This document shows, one piece after another, positions 9,602-22,702 of a stretch of DNA of 60,649 nucleotides. Source of the stretch: Seison nebaliae (taxonomy: Eukaryota > Rotifera > Pararotatoria > Seisonacea > Seisonidae). The stretch is from positions 1 through 60,649 of the forward strand of contig JALJEE010000037.1 in assembly GCA_023231475.1 (NCBI GenBank). Reading direction: 5' to 3'. The position numbers were made by a program, and so were the translations under genes. Every line of letters starts with the position of its first letter. Position 1 is the stretch's first letter. Under the pieces are notes generated by a model that was not told the DNA's origin, ran no database searches, and saw nothing but the letters and a program-made list of their open reading frames with translations.

Positions 9602-11909
9602 TTATTCGGAGAGACACTTTCTCCGATTAGGTTTGCAGAAATCGTTATCTATTTGGATATCAGTCGACTTCCGTTTGGTTGATAATGTCAACGTTTGGGA
9701 ACAAAGTCTGCATCGATGATTGTTCGTCTGTAAAGTGTGAAGACGTATACAACGACTTTGTTTTTTGGAATAAATGTTTCTGTAGAAAAAATCTAGAGCT
9801 GAATAAAGAAAGATGTACTGTTCGTGATTTTCGATCATTCTTCCTCGACACATGCGCAATTGACAAACAATTTTTAGTATATCAATGTCATAACAATAAG
9901 AATTGTTGAACAGATAACAACTACGACAACATATTTCACTACCATTCACTACATAATAGTTGTCATCGTCCAGTTGATTCGGTGGATAAGTGGTGAATGT
10001 GTGTCTTCTTAATTTGATATCGAATACCGTTCGATTTGTGACGAATAAAGACCGACATTCATTACAAATATGTGAACATGGCAGGAAATTGCGAACACGT
10101 TGTTTTTCGATGTCTTCCAGTGAGTGGATTAAAGCTAAGAAACAACCAGTACGTCCAATTCCAGCGCTACAATGAACGATCAAATTGGTTGTATGATCCA
10201 TTTGTCGACGTTGTATTATCTCTCGTAGAAGGATGTATAGTGCAAGAATATGTTTGTTTTGTTGTAAATGAATCGAATTCAAATTATCCATCAAGAATGA
10301 TGTGTTTGTTAAATATTTCTTTAATAATTCATTCGGCATACTCGTCGACTGAGTCTGTTGTGTAATAACGTCATTAAAGTAGATTAAAAAACCATTGTCA
10401 GGAAGACGAATATTTTGGTCATTGGAACATGTGGAGAGTTGGGATGACGAGGAATATGACGCTAACGATGAGGCCGTTGTGGATAATGAAGGGAGACGAG
10501 TGTCGAGCTCATTTTGTAATTTAATTTGTAAATCGATCGCTTCATGATCCGGCCAATGGACAAACCAATAATGAGTTAAATATCTCTTTTGATTATTCTT
10601 CTCCAGTTGAAGTATTCTCTGCTCATAAATAATCTCATCGGGATCGGATTGTATCAATCGAACGTTCCATTTATGCAATAAATTTATTCGTATATTATTG
10701 TCCGTTTTCATGATGTCTTTCTCTGATTCAGGGAAGTATTTGTAACATTTATGATGTTCGGATTTCTGAAGAATCATAACGATATTGGTCGTTCGACATT
10801 CCCAGACCATACGCCAAAAATTATCGGTGGTCGTTTCCATCGGTCCTTGAGTAGCGATAATTCGCTTATCCGATTTACCTTCGATATCGTTCACATAATT
10901 AGCATTGATATATCGTCCATCTGATAGTCGAACACGTGTCGTTTCATTGGGAAGTATGTGATGATATCGATTCTTAATGGCAGATCCGGGAACCGAAATT
11001 TTCGTTTGACAATTCATTGGAATTGATGAGAATTCTTTAGTAATTTGAAAATCGACATGTTGAGCAGTCAACCGATTCTTTAGTAAATATAATTTCAATC
11101 GATTAGATGCCGTAGACAAATAATATTTTTCAATTTGAATCTTCTTCTTTTGACGATTACGATTGTTCGTATTAAAATTGCTGAAATATTGAGATGACCA
11201 TTTCTTTTCGAGAACTCTGTCAGATGTCAAACATTTACATTCATTCTCTTTCTCATCGCTAGAAAATTGAGAATGAAATTTAATGGAAAAAACTTATAAA
11301 GTAACCATTTCGTACATTCCGATGTGTTTTTCACATCAGAAATTTCCCAATTTTCCCTTTTCGGTTTTCGACTCTTCATGGAAAGATTCAATCTTAACGG
11401 TTTGGGTGATTGTGACGGATCCGACGGTTGTCGTTCATTGAACTTAGAGTAGAACCGTTTTTCGCGTAATGTCACCGTTTTACGTAGTAGGTTGGACCGT
11501 TCCTTAGGCAACGTTGTCGTTTTCGCTTCTTTCGTATTTTTTCCTATTCCCATGTCAGGTTGCACGAGTATTTTTTCCGTGAAATTAGGAGTTGGGAAGT
11601 TGGTTGGAGTGATACATACATCGTTTGAAGAATAACTAGTGAAATATGGAATTCTTGAATTTCTCCTTCTACGTCGTATCAAGTAAAACTGTTATTTGGA
11701 CACATTGTATGAATTGGATGAGGAGTAAAGCAAATAAAATGATATAGCAATTATGGTAAGTGTTTAATGAGAAGATATGGTTAGTTGATTATATGAGTTA
11801 GTAAATTAATAATAACTGTGAATAATGACACGCCGATCACTAAACCTCCGAAGACGAGAGCAAGTGAGATGAAAATAAATTTCCTTTCCTGGAATTGTTG
11901 AGTTGTCAT
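9602..11909 (-). CDS. Membrane-anchored tyrosine phosphatase of the KIM (PTPRR/PTPN5/PTPN7) group
   Basis: It dephosphorylates phosphotyrosine; relatives act on MAP kinases at or near membranes. Exon 1 (ATG at 11909) encodes a hydrophobic helix that runs, after a GTTATT-donor intron, into five arginines, a stop-transfer arrangement. A stretch with PLRLNLSM before the domain could be a kinase-docking motif. In the large last exon, IPMN, then SVPGSAIKNRY, ILPNETTRV and INANY follow the PTPRR/PTPN7 order. The WPD loop is HWPDHEA, the P-loop is HCSAGIGRTG and the Q-loop is QLRMCRGRM...EQY, so it looks catalytically competent. Odd features: about 90 residues, Ser/Thr-rich, are inserted between WPD and P-loop, and about 70 residues with CSHICNEC and CCRSC clusters sit between P-loop and Q-loop. 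Total about 710 residues. Confidence 0.85.
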
Positions 11910-13800
11910 TGGGAACGAACGAATGAGATTATTTGATGACAAATGATAATTTGATACATTCTCTCACGAATAAATGTTGAAAATGTTCAAAGAGAATTGC
12001 TTCCAACCTTTGGATAAATATTGAATTCTACTTTAATCATTTATGCACAAGAAGAATATGAATAGGAAGAAGTGCAATAACAATAAAAGAGGATTGTTAT
12101 AGATTTCCTGACGGAATCAAATTATTCTTCAATATGAAAATTTCAAATCTTCAACATTCTCTTATGATTCGTATGATTGTGATGATTAGGGAGGGGGATG
12201 AAAGAAGAAAAGTAAAGGAATTATCCCGTATGTACAAATGGAGGAGGAATTCACCAGATCTATATGCGCAGTGCTTGTGCATCAAACGAGCAACGGGGAA
12301 TGTGCGGCTATGCAACCAAAAAATTTTTGAATGAACATGCCTTCATATGAATACGAATTGTCATTCTAGAATGATGTGTAAAAGGCGTGGGTGGAAAATA
12401 CAATAAAAAAGAATTATACAATTGACTACAACTCTTAAAATACGATAGATGTCCTTCAGACTAACTCCTCTTGAAGCGACATTCCTTATTACATATTCGT
12501 CTTCCTCCTATAGATGAATTCTCTTTCATCTTTTCTCCCTTCGTCCTTCCACTTCCATTCCTCCGCGAATTCATTAACAATTATTAATAAATATTAAACA
12601 ACATATGTGTACAGAGCCTCTATGTACATTTGGTGCGAAGTGGATCAAATTTTAGGTTTCACCTTCTCCTCTTTGACATGTTTCACACACCAACTCTTGC
12701 CATGTAGATGCAGTTAAATAAAAGTATGTAGCATCTATTGACATAAAACAGAGAATTCATTCCCCATAAAAAGTGAGCGCCATTCGGAATTATGAGAATT
12801 ATGTTCTTACTCTGTAGACTTCAAGCATGGTAAATAGTTCACAGAACAGCACCATATCAAGAATTCAGTAGAAGTAATTATTCTTCGGTTTTCATGATTT
12901 ATTTTTTATTTATTATTAATGGTCGAGATCTATTTATGACTCAACGCATAGAACTCTATCATGAATAATCTCATATAATACATGAGGCCTTAGATGCATC
13001 CAAATGTGGAACGATAAAACAAATGATGAAGAAACAAGATAGTAAATATATAAACATCATCACAAAAATCATCATAAACAACATCAATATTTATACAACA
13101 CACTACATTCATCTCGCGGACAATAGCAGACAATTTATGTCCTTTATTTCTATAAAAGTTTTTGATTTTATCTATTCTCCTCAAATCTACTTTTGTCAAT
13201 TCTGGTCTTTACTCCATTTCACTCTTTTGACTAGATCGTTTCTGTTATTTTCGTTCATTAACATTTGGTGATACTTCGTCAGCCTTATGCAGTGAATTCT
13301 TCTATTATTTATCCATCTTCAAAATTTGGACGAAAATTTGATGAACTTATGATTTCCTGCAATTGGAATTGAATCAGCATTAAATCAAATGTTTTCCTCT
13401 AAACTGAAATAAATTCGAAATGAACATTAAATTTCCATCAAATCGAGAGATTTTTATAGAACTTCATATCCATTTAAAGAATTTTTTTTCCTATTATTCC
13501 TTTCTGCTTCACTTATATGACGAACTACAAATCCTTCCAAATTATCAGTGGAAATATCATATATTATTAGAAAGTAAATAGAAAGGATAGTAAGAAAATT
13601 ATTTTTCCATTTGATTAAAATAGCAAATGGGATTTGATAATTATGAAAGAGTTAAAGAAATTTGAGAAATGCATAGAAGACCCATTGATGGATATGTGGG
13701 AGGAGAATAAAATATTAAGAGATCGCCAACATTAAATATTTCAGAATATCATATGAATCCAAGAAAATAATAATATGATATTGCATTGAATCGTTCAAAA
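11910..13800. other. Intergenic stretch between phosphatase and FRRS1-like gene
   Basis: About 1.9 kb. The left end holds the phosphatase promoter. Open frames such as 12134-12334 (+) and 13023-13271 (+) are short, lack homology and overlap frames on the other strand. Nothing else supported. Confidence 0.4.
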
Positions 13801-16066
13801 TCAATGTCGATACATTTCACCAACGAATATTGCGAACATAATTGAAAGTGCCAAATGTCCAGCCGTTAAAGCGGGAATCAAAATCTTCAAGAATGTATTC
13901 TGAGAACGACGGTCATTAACTGAAAGTATGAATGAATTGTTTAGAAAAGATTAAAATGAATCAACGAACGTTCGGCTCTACGTCGGAAAATGAGAGCGGC
14001 TTCATGCAACACCAGAAATGTCAAGAACATGACAAGAGCCATTATCGCAAGAATATGTACATTAAAATCAGTTTTTGTCGGTTTGTGGAAATAAGTACCG
14101 ATAATTATATTGACATCTAGTTTTGAATAATGAAATAGAAAATAGAATGCGTTCCAAAAAATCAAACATGCCAATATGATGCCCGTTAATCCAGACAAGC
14201 GATGTACCCAATTAAATACTTTTCTTCCTTTCGCGCCTACATTTGGTCGAAAAATCCCACCAATCGGCTATTTAAATGAATGTAAATAAGAAGAGAAGTC
14301 AATATATAAACATTTATGATAGCCACAATTAACGCAATCATTCCAATGATAGAATGAGCGAAAAGTTTCTTATAAGAACTTTTGACCCATTTGCCATGTA
14401 GTTGAACAAGAATTAAAATGAAACCAATCCAGGCTATTATTGAACCACAAATCATTAATGATACATGACCCTGGATAAGATTATAAATATATTATACAGT
14501 ATGAAACAGAATAATTAACCAGGAACCAAGCTGCTTTTCCTAGAAGCAATGATTTGGCCAAACTTACACGATGATAACGTGCGAGAAAGAATCCTAACGG
14601 TATCAATACATACCATGCAGTGAGCATTAAAATGACTGAAATTTTACAAATTAGTAAAATTGTCTTAATAATTCTCATGATAATACAAACTGTGAGGAAT
14701 AACATAATTCGTCTTACCAGCTCCGTTTAATATTCGGTAGTCGGATGATAAGAGATCGATTTTATCCTTTGTCAAAAAATGATAATCTTCTCCATGTCCA
14801 CCAATCGATCCTAATAAATTGAATAAAATTTAAATAATTAATATCAATCAATATAATCATTGAATTAACCGTCTGATCTAACATTTCCTCGTACACCAAT
14901 TAAATGAGTTCCAGAGGAATCGATGCTTCTTTTCATTCGTTCGCTTGTGAGAAATTGGTCAGGATTCATTTCAAATTCACAAGCAATTTCATTACCAGTC
15001 CAAGTATTGATATTAGTGATTCCATTACTTTCTTTTGTAATACTTGCTTCATGACCTTTTGGATTGTAGAAAGTTCCCACAGACACTTTTCCCTTACTAT
15101 CTTTTTGACAGGTGAAAACAGTATCTCGACCCATTTTCTTATCATCAGACAATCCGATAGCGAGATATTTCGAATTTTCTCCTTTCATAATCATTCTCAT
15201 TTTTAAATCAGTTTCACCTATCTTACTCCAACCGACGGAGAATTCACAATCAGCACCATTGCAGGATGATGGATAGTTGAAGCAAGTCTGATTCTTCCCA
15301 CACATTTCAAAATGATTTTCACGATCGTATTTTTCTGTATTAGAAGTGACAACTGGTTTACTATAAAATTTATAAAAATCATCTTTCCTGAATATGAATT
15401 AAACTTTACAACGTTATCAGGTTCAGTTGTACCAGCCAAATTTGTGAGTACTGCTGATTTTTTGTTAATCCAGAACTTTGAGAAACTTTCCACTATCGTC
15501 ACTCTAAAGATAATTCAGTGGAAAATTGTCTAGTTGGAAAAATAGTTCTAACAGAAACTCAATTTCTCGTTCATCGCCGTTATAATCCCAATACACAGTA
15601 AGACTTTTATGTCCTGAAAGTCTTTTTTTGTGGACCAATGCCTTTATAGAAGGAAAAGATATCAGATAAGTAAAAATATTCCAAAATGAACTGATGAATC
15701 GCCACACGACCTTTTACCATAATCACTTTGATATGAATCCCAATCTCCAATCGGAGTATTTCCATTTTTTGGGACGGCACGAAGAAAGATTCCTTTAAAC
15801 TCATTGTTATGTTTTATCTGCACTAAATTCCATATGTCACATCGAAAAGAGAGAGAAGAAAGCTAAAAAAAACCTGCAACTTGTTCGCCCTTCTTGAATT
15901 GGGCTTGACCTAGAGTTATTTTGGGATATGCTCCTGTTGGCTGGGCGACACCTTTATGAGAAGGAACTCCACTCTGACATATTGATTCGGGCAACGTAAG
16001 GCCGTCAGGATAAGACAATGATAATTTAATGAGAAATATGGCGATAATTATTCTTTTCTCAATCAT
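13801..16066 (-). CDS. FRRS1: FRRS1-like ferric-chelate reductase (reeler, DOMON, cytochrome b561)
   Basis: Predicted membrane ferric reductase moving electrons through haem b. The first exon starts at 16066 with a signal peptide (MIEKRIIIAIFLIKLSLS), then YPDGL and C/P residues opening a reeler domain that ends ATVVESF-like in later exons (VTIVESFSKFW). The exon at 14865-15305 is a DOMON domain with CEFSVGWSKIG, YLAIGLSDDKKMGRDTVFTC and NEIACEF. The cytochrome b561 part follows, with candidate haem histidines in GHVSLM, FAHSIIG and NWVHRLSG, and four to six helices. The last exon ends FVGEMYRH. Introns are short, with donors GTTCAT, GTTAGA and GTTAAT. The domain order equals that of animal FRRS1; no part seems missing. 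Confidence 0.88.
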
Positions 16067-16794
16067 ATTTCGAAAAATATAGTACTAGTTGTAATTATGG
16101 GAAATAAAGTTTCTAAAGAAAAGTAAGAATGTGAAAATATAGGGTCGGTATGAAAATTTGGGAAATTAATCATTTTCCTTGACGATTTGAATGTGATCAA
16201 TATTGAACGAAAAAGAACTGAACTATATTCATTTTTAAATTATTGTTCATGGGAAGAGAGTTAATTGCATATGGAAGAAAATCACATTCCTCTTACAAAT
16301 GTACAATTGATGATAGAATATAGGAATAATTTCTCCCCTTTTAAAACTTAACTTCTCCCTCTTTCTAGAAAAATTGTAAGGTTGAGCCTTTGTCCTCCCC
16401 TTTTTCTCATCATATATCATGTACGATAGAGAAGAAATTCTTTTTACATTCTTTTCACTCTATTTTCAATTAAATCAATTTTCATTAATGTTCATTATTA
16501 TCTCATAGTCAACAGGTGTATGTTGCGTGAACATCACACAGTGAGAGTAGTTTAAAAAAGGGTGGACAATCATTGAGACCAGAGTCCAACGGAGAAATAA
16601 GTCATAAAGGAAATTAGTGTAAATCACACAATTTATTAACAAATTGATTAAAGAACGATAGAAGAAATGAGAGAATACATTTGAAGGAAATGACATCCTT
16701 AGAATACAGATAATAAAATGAATGAAATAAATTAGAATGTGGCTCATTGTTGATTGATGACGTCGAAATGACGAACATTGAATCGAAAACATCG
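16067..16794. other. Intergenic stretch between FRRS1-like and GMPPA
   Basis: About 730 bp. It contains the FRRS1-like promoter (minus strand, left side). A TAG acceptor-like site lies about 16 nt before its ATG. No gene or repeat seen. Confidence 0.4.
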
Positions 16795-18302
16795 TCACAG
16801 AATTATTTCGTTACGATGACTAATCGTGATATGTTTTCTAGGAAGTATAATCGAATTATTGATATGTATGAAAGAATCAATTCGCACATTTCGACCGATG
16901 ACCGCTACACTCGGATTTAAAATTCCTTCTTCATTAAACAATGGCAAATGTTCTAATTTTCCAAACGGTCTATTAGCGTCTGGTGTTAAAAGTTCACCTT
17001 CAATGCGACTCCATTCTCCTACGTGACTATTCCATCCAATGATGGAACATCTTATTAGAGAATGTGCCTCTATTTCCACTCCACGTAGAATGATGGATTC
17101 TCTTATTCGAACACCTTTCTTCACAATTACATTCGCTCCGATTGATACGTTGGGACCGATGATAGCTGTTGGGTCAACAACTGCAGACGGATGAATGAAC
17201 ACATCTTCTATCAATTTCAAATTTTCTTTATCGTTTCCCTCATTTTTTATTGTTGACGATAAAATATATCGATTGGCATAAATGGCAGAACTGAGAGAGA
17301 ATTAACTAGACAAATTAAATTGAGAAAAATTACCTTGGAGATTTTATTTGAGACCAGAAGTCGGAGGTTGAGAACGAATATAAATGTGTCGAATTACCTG
17401 TATGTTGATTGAAGACATCAGATTCGAAGAATAATGTTTCTGGAACTGTAATCAAAGGATTATCTTTCCTTTTCAATCGATAATTGATAAAAAATAAGAA
17501 AAGAAGAAAATAAACTTTCGGAGATAAGCATTCTTCAAAATTCTTATAACATTTTCAGCGAGTGAAGCAATTTGGAAAACATACACTCCACAATTGATGA
17601 ATCGACTTAAAAATCTTTCAGGCTTCTCTACAAAATGCAGAATTCGCCTGGTCTCCGAATCAATGACAACACATCCATAATTATTCGCTTGTGATTCATT
17701 AGCTTCTGTTGTCAACATACAACCCATCGCTTCTTCATCTTTTTCGAATTGATTACGATGAAATTTCAACATATTTCCCAACGGTAAACGTCCACAAACA
17801 TCTCCGTTTATAACGATCAATTCCTGTACACCTGAATCGACGATAACTTCACGAAAATGATAAATTCCACCAGCTGTACCTAAAGTGGTAAATTCATGTA
17901 AATATCTGAAAGAGTTGAGTGATAGGAATAAGGGGAAAATGATCTCCAACTTCAGAGAAATATTCAATTCGTTCGAAGTATTTTGGATGAATAATTCGAT
18001 TCTTTCCACTTCTCCATATTGACCAATCAAGAGAATTTCACCTAATTCTTCTTCAGGAATCTATTACGTAAATTACATTAGCTGTTAATATCAGTCCTTT
18101 ATAACTTCTTCTTTTACTTGTTTGATAATATGATAAATAATCGGTTTATCAGCAATCGGAAATAAGGGTTTGGGCACATCCAAAGACAATGGTCGAAATC
18201 TCGTTCCTGGATAAAAATGTTGATATGAGACTTCTGATAAACATAAAATGAACCCTTCGAATCAGAACCTATTAATATTACTACCTTAACTCTCTTTACC
18301 AT
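16795..18302 (-). CDS. GMPPA: GDP-mannose pyrophosphorylase alpha subunit (GMPPA)
   Basis: The protein has the nucleotidyltransferase fold plus a C-terminal hexapeptide-repeat beta helix. After splicing, the N terminus reads [23 protein letters not shown], the GMPPA version of the signature rather than the GMPPB form. Then come [47 protein letters not shown] and FWSQIKS. The C-terminal exon (16795-17220) has [45 protein letters not shown] and ends NEIIL, as in human GMPPA. In vertebrates GMPPA binds GDP-mannose and restrains the catalytic GMPPB; the same regulatory role is an inference here. Six exons with introns of about 45-65 nt; donors GTTCAT, GTTATA, GTTGGA, GTTTAT and one GTAATT. Confidence 0.92.
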
Positions 18303-19476
18303 TTTTCATTCACTGATTATTGCCATTCAATAATTATTCGACGTGGTTCAAGCTAAATCTTCAACAAACTAAGTGTATTAAAATTGAATTCTATCTTACG
18401 ATATTTCCTACCAAATTGGTAGTACCAATTCAATATAATTTTCAAGAGGTAATAACGAAGAATGATATCAGATTGTTTTTCTTTGACACTTACAAGTTAA
18501 ATTTTTTGTTTGTTAAATTATTATACATTTTGTTAAACTAAAATTTATGGTCAGGTTTAATTTCCTCCTTAAAAAACTGTTATATATTATAGGATTTTTC
18601 CCTTATTATTATAATTAATTTTGTCAGTGTTTGGCACGAACATTTAAAAAATATAAAAATATTTGTAAGCTGGTTATCGCTTTCCCGGTTAGACTTACCT
18701 AACGAAAGAGTAGAGGACTAATAAAGTTATTCGTAGGAAAGAAGTTTAGAAAGATAGTTAACTATATATGAGATTTTTAAATGATTAATTTGTTGGAATG
18801 GTTCTAAAAATCTTCCTCAAACACATGTAATCATCGCTTAATTATCAGGAGACTTAGAATGTATTACGAGTACAACGGTGACTTCGATATTAATGTTTGA
18901 ATGAGTTGTAAATTTCGTGCTGATAAGAAGATTTATACTATTAAACTCTCATAAATCATTGGTATCAATCATTCAGTTGATGTAACTTCCTTACTGTATG
19001 TTTCATAGTTATTACATATGAAGGTTGGATGAAGATTGCTTACGCTATATCAAATTTATTAACACTTATGATAAGCAACAACATCTTCCTCAAACTGGAA
19101 CATTTATTAGATGGACTATGGATTGAAGAGATGAAATTGAACTTGGTGAAGTTGTGAAAAGTTTTAGTGCATGTTATAAATATAATCCTCCTAAATGATA
19201 TTTAACAAAAGTACAATTCCTCATCGTGGTCGATGAGAAGAAAGTCTATTTTCCATCCTCTATCAAACTTGCATTTACTCACATTTTATTCGTTTCGACT
19301 TTCTTCTTATTGAAATTCTTATGTATAGGATGTCTTATGCAGATTAAAGAACTGAAACAACGATATCCATTAACCGGAAGGTTATTAAGTGAAATTTAAT
19401 AGTACGTAATAATACGTAAGTAAATTTAATAAAAGAAACTAATAACAATTAATATTCAATCTAAGGATTAATGGGG
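18303..19476. other. Intergenic stretch with a coding-like remnant
   Basis: About 1.2 kb. Between about 19030 and 19265 the plus strand reads in one frame through codon-like sequence (DEDCLRYIKF, LPQTGTFIRW, ELGEVVKSFSACYKYNPP, KVQFLIVVDEKKVYF) interrupted by two stop codons. It looks like a decayed exon; I cannot name the family. The rest is AT-rich and featureless. Confidence 0.35.
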
Positions 19477-22400
19477 TTAGTTCGAGTGTTTTGAATAGTT
19501 CATAAATGACGAGTCATTATCAAGATATGAATCGTCTCCTCCTTTCATCAATAAGCTCAATCCGGTAGATTTGGTGACAAACGGAGTCTTTCTGTTGTAA
19601 GTCGATGGCTTGATTCGAATCAATGGTAATTGATTCATTCCGTAGTTGATGGTGTTCGATGATCTTGTGCACTTAACTTCAGAATACTTTGCTTTTTCAC
19701 CTAATTGTTGAATTAATTGTTGTGCATCAGATGATTTTTTAATATAAGTTCGACGTTTTTCGCTATTCCTCTCAGAAGAATTACTGAATGTTTCAACTCC
19801 TTCTGATGTATCCAAATGTTTATCGTTCATGGAAAGAGTAGAAACCTTTTCAGCGAAATCGTCATCATCATCTTCAGTTTCTTTATAATTGTTACTTCTC
19901 ATTTCTGTCTTCAATGGAGACTTATCAGACGATGAACTAATCACAGACTCGATTACATCTTCATTATCCTGGTCCGTTATTTCAGAAATATGACCACCAA
20001 GTTCACTCCGATTAAAATTTTGTTCGTTATCTTCTAATTCTTCTTCGTTCCTCGTTGTCATTTCAGTAACGTTTGTTAAGGATGCCATTGTCGATTTGGT
20101 GAATGATCTGTGATGTGTATTCCTTTTTTGAGATCTGATCATTTTCGATGAGAATGTATCGTTTGTTCCTAATTTATTTGCATTTCTAGGCATTATCGGT
20201 GGTCGATCAACATTCTCCGTTGAATAATGTTGTCTCAATAAAGACATTCCAACAACTTCACCCGTCAACGAAATAACCGGATCATTCTTACATAATTCCT
20301 CTTCTAGTTGTTCTCCATCTTCTTCCTCTTCCTCATCTTCTTCTTCTTCTTCTCCGTCTTCTTCATCTTCATCATTCTCATCAGTTTTATTCGATTCTAA
20401 TTTGGCAATTAAAGTTGAATGTTGATTTTGGAGTTCTTTTGGTAAGATATTCTTGTAATGTTTAAGATGAGTTCCATAATTCTTAATTAATTGTCATTAA
20501 TAATCAAAATGAATAAATATGTTAACCATTTTCAAAGCGATCTCTCGCATTTGGCGAGAAGAAAATAAACTATAAAGTATTCCATTAATATAAACGAATA
20601 ACTATAATCGAAGAATAAAAATAAAAAAATATCATTTTTATATAGTAAAAAAAAGAACATTTCCAACTTGAACATTATTTTCCGTCATTAATTTTGATAA
20701 AATGACCAATAATTCTTCAGCTCTATCGGCATCATCTAAAAGCTTCTCTATTCCACTCTTTCGTAATAGAAGATTGAGCAATAGAGCAATTCCATATTCA
20801 CGGGAATAATCACTAATTTCTTCTAAATTTTTGAATTCGTCAATCGTCCAAGGGATGAGATCCGCCTCAATTTCTTGTTGACGAACAGCAATCTTGAGGC
20901 TCATTTTCTGCAAAGTCGCCAATAACATTTCTTTCGTCGGTTTCACAATTTTTTCGAATTTTTGATAATATTCCCTCGATTTCATTATAACGGTCATCAC
21001 ATGAATTAATTCAGCCGACGACGATAGATATGCACAACCGACGGACAAAGAAGCAATCGTGTTGAATAAACGTGCAAACATTTGTCTTTTCATTAAAAAC
21101 TTCTCCAATTCAAAATCATTTAATTCACCCAAATCCTCTCCCGTTAATTCGATCAATATTTGAGCTCCGTGACTATCTTCTACAACTGTATCTGTTCATA
21201 TTGGAATATATTATTATATTCATAGAAATAGTAAAAACATCAAAAAACCTTTTAAATCGAAAACTCTTTGACGACAACCGAATATATCATTATTAATTAG
21301 ACAATTAACGAAATGCTCCCGTATCTGGAGAGCATCAACTCGAAAGTTTGGTACATCCATCATCGGATCGATTAATAATGTTGGTTCAATGATAATATCT
21401 CGTAAAATTTGTAGAATTAATAATTTCTCGCGTTGATTATCACCAGTTAATGTATTTCTTATTTTCGTCCAGTTGAACATTGTAATACTCTCATAAAAGT
21501 GACGTTGATCAGAACTTAATCGATTTGTCTGTCCTCCAGATCCGTTAGTCACATTGTCTTGGAAGAGATGGATGCCACTCTGAGACATTTTCACTTGACT
21601 CTCTCTTAACACAGTTGATGCCGTCATTAAATTCCGATCTTCTTCTACGGGAAAAGCATTCATACTAATATCAGTGAAATGATCTTGATTACAAATCCGT
21701 TCGCAAATACCTCGAAAACGACTCTCGTGTAAATATTCGGATGTAGCACCACCATGAGATAGATGTTGTTGCAACACATCAACTAAATCGGCCGCAACTC
21801 CGAGAATGTTTTCATAATTCTTTTTGAGCAAATCGATTTTATGTCTCATAATTTTGCTCTCATCTAATCGATCAGCTAAAACGGATTTCTGTTCGTAATG
21901 TATTTGTTTCAATAAATCATTTCTTAATAAACGACACCAATTCGATGTGAATAAATGTTGGAATGCTGTATGACTCTGTGGTCTCGGGATATGAGGAAGT
22001 GCACAAAGCGATAGATATTTTTGATTATCCAATTGATGTCCTTTCTGTTCGATGAACGTTTGGAAACTTGCCATTCTCTCTTCGAGACCTCTTTTGAATT
22101 TCCTCGTCGAATATCGGTAAGGAAAAATTGCGAAATGAACATGAAGATTAAATTCCAATTCCTTCACTTGCTTTGGTGCTTTCCATAATCTGAAAAATTT
22201 TATTTCAGATCCATTATCAAAAGCTTTTATTAATTCATTCTTTAACTCAACATGAAATTTAATAATCAGAATTCTCAAAAGTAACTTGATATGCCACTTT
22301 CTGAGGATTCTGTTGGAGACGAACAAACGACAAATTTCTCTTCCCACATTCCAAGCGGAATGTCTTGGCAGAATCTTCATATTTATTCTTATCCAAATAC

Positions 22401-22479
22401 TGAAATCAAATAAGAGATTTTAAATCAGAAAAGAATTTGTAACATCCAAAATTAAAGAAATTATTGTTCCAGAAGACAT
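19477..22479 (-). CDS. ARMC9: ARMC9-like protein (LisH plus armadillo-type helices)
   Basis: ARMC9 is a basal-body/ciliary-tip protein mutated in Joubert syndrome. Exon 1 begins at 22479 (MSSGTIISLILD) and joins YLDKNKYEDSAKTFRLEC, together a LisH motif. Then follow KAFDNGSEIKFFRLW, LHVHFAIFP, a coiled region and LGVAADLVDVLQ, all collinear with human ARMC9. The armadillo part (20638-21156) has REYGIALLLNLLLRKSG, matching the human pattern EYSVALLMNLCLRS. A very acidic stretch near 20280-20400 is followed by LTGEVVGMSLL, again as in the human C terminus. The Ser-rich tail ends SKHSN. Exon 1 is separated by a GTTACA-donor intron and exon 2 ends at GTTACT. It is head-to-head with RPS11, 223 bp apart. 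Confidence 0.85.
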
Positions 22480-22702
22480 ATTTGGTCAGAAAATAAATAA
22501 TTTTCAGATAATGGATTACTACAATGACTCATTACCATAGACACAATTTTCGAATAGATAAATGATAATAACGAATTGATAAGATGATGTGAAAAAATTT
22601 TTCTAAAATTCAAATTTGAATTTTTACACATTTGTCTTAACAACAACAGTAGCGTTTGGCTTTAGATAAAGAAAATTTCTTCTAATCAAGATTCGTTGAA
22701 TA
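22480..22702. promoter_or_regulatory. Shared 5' region of ARMC9 and RPS11
   Basis: Only 223 bp separate the two start codons, which face away from each other, so both promoters must lie here or overlap. A TTTGGCTTTAG acceptor-like site lies on the RPS11 side. No canonical TATA box stands out in the AT-rich background. Confidence 0.5.
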
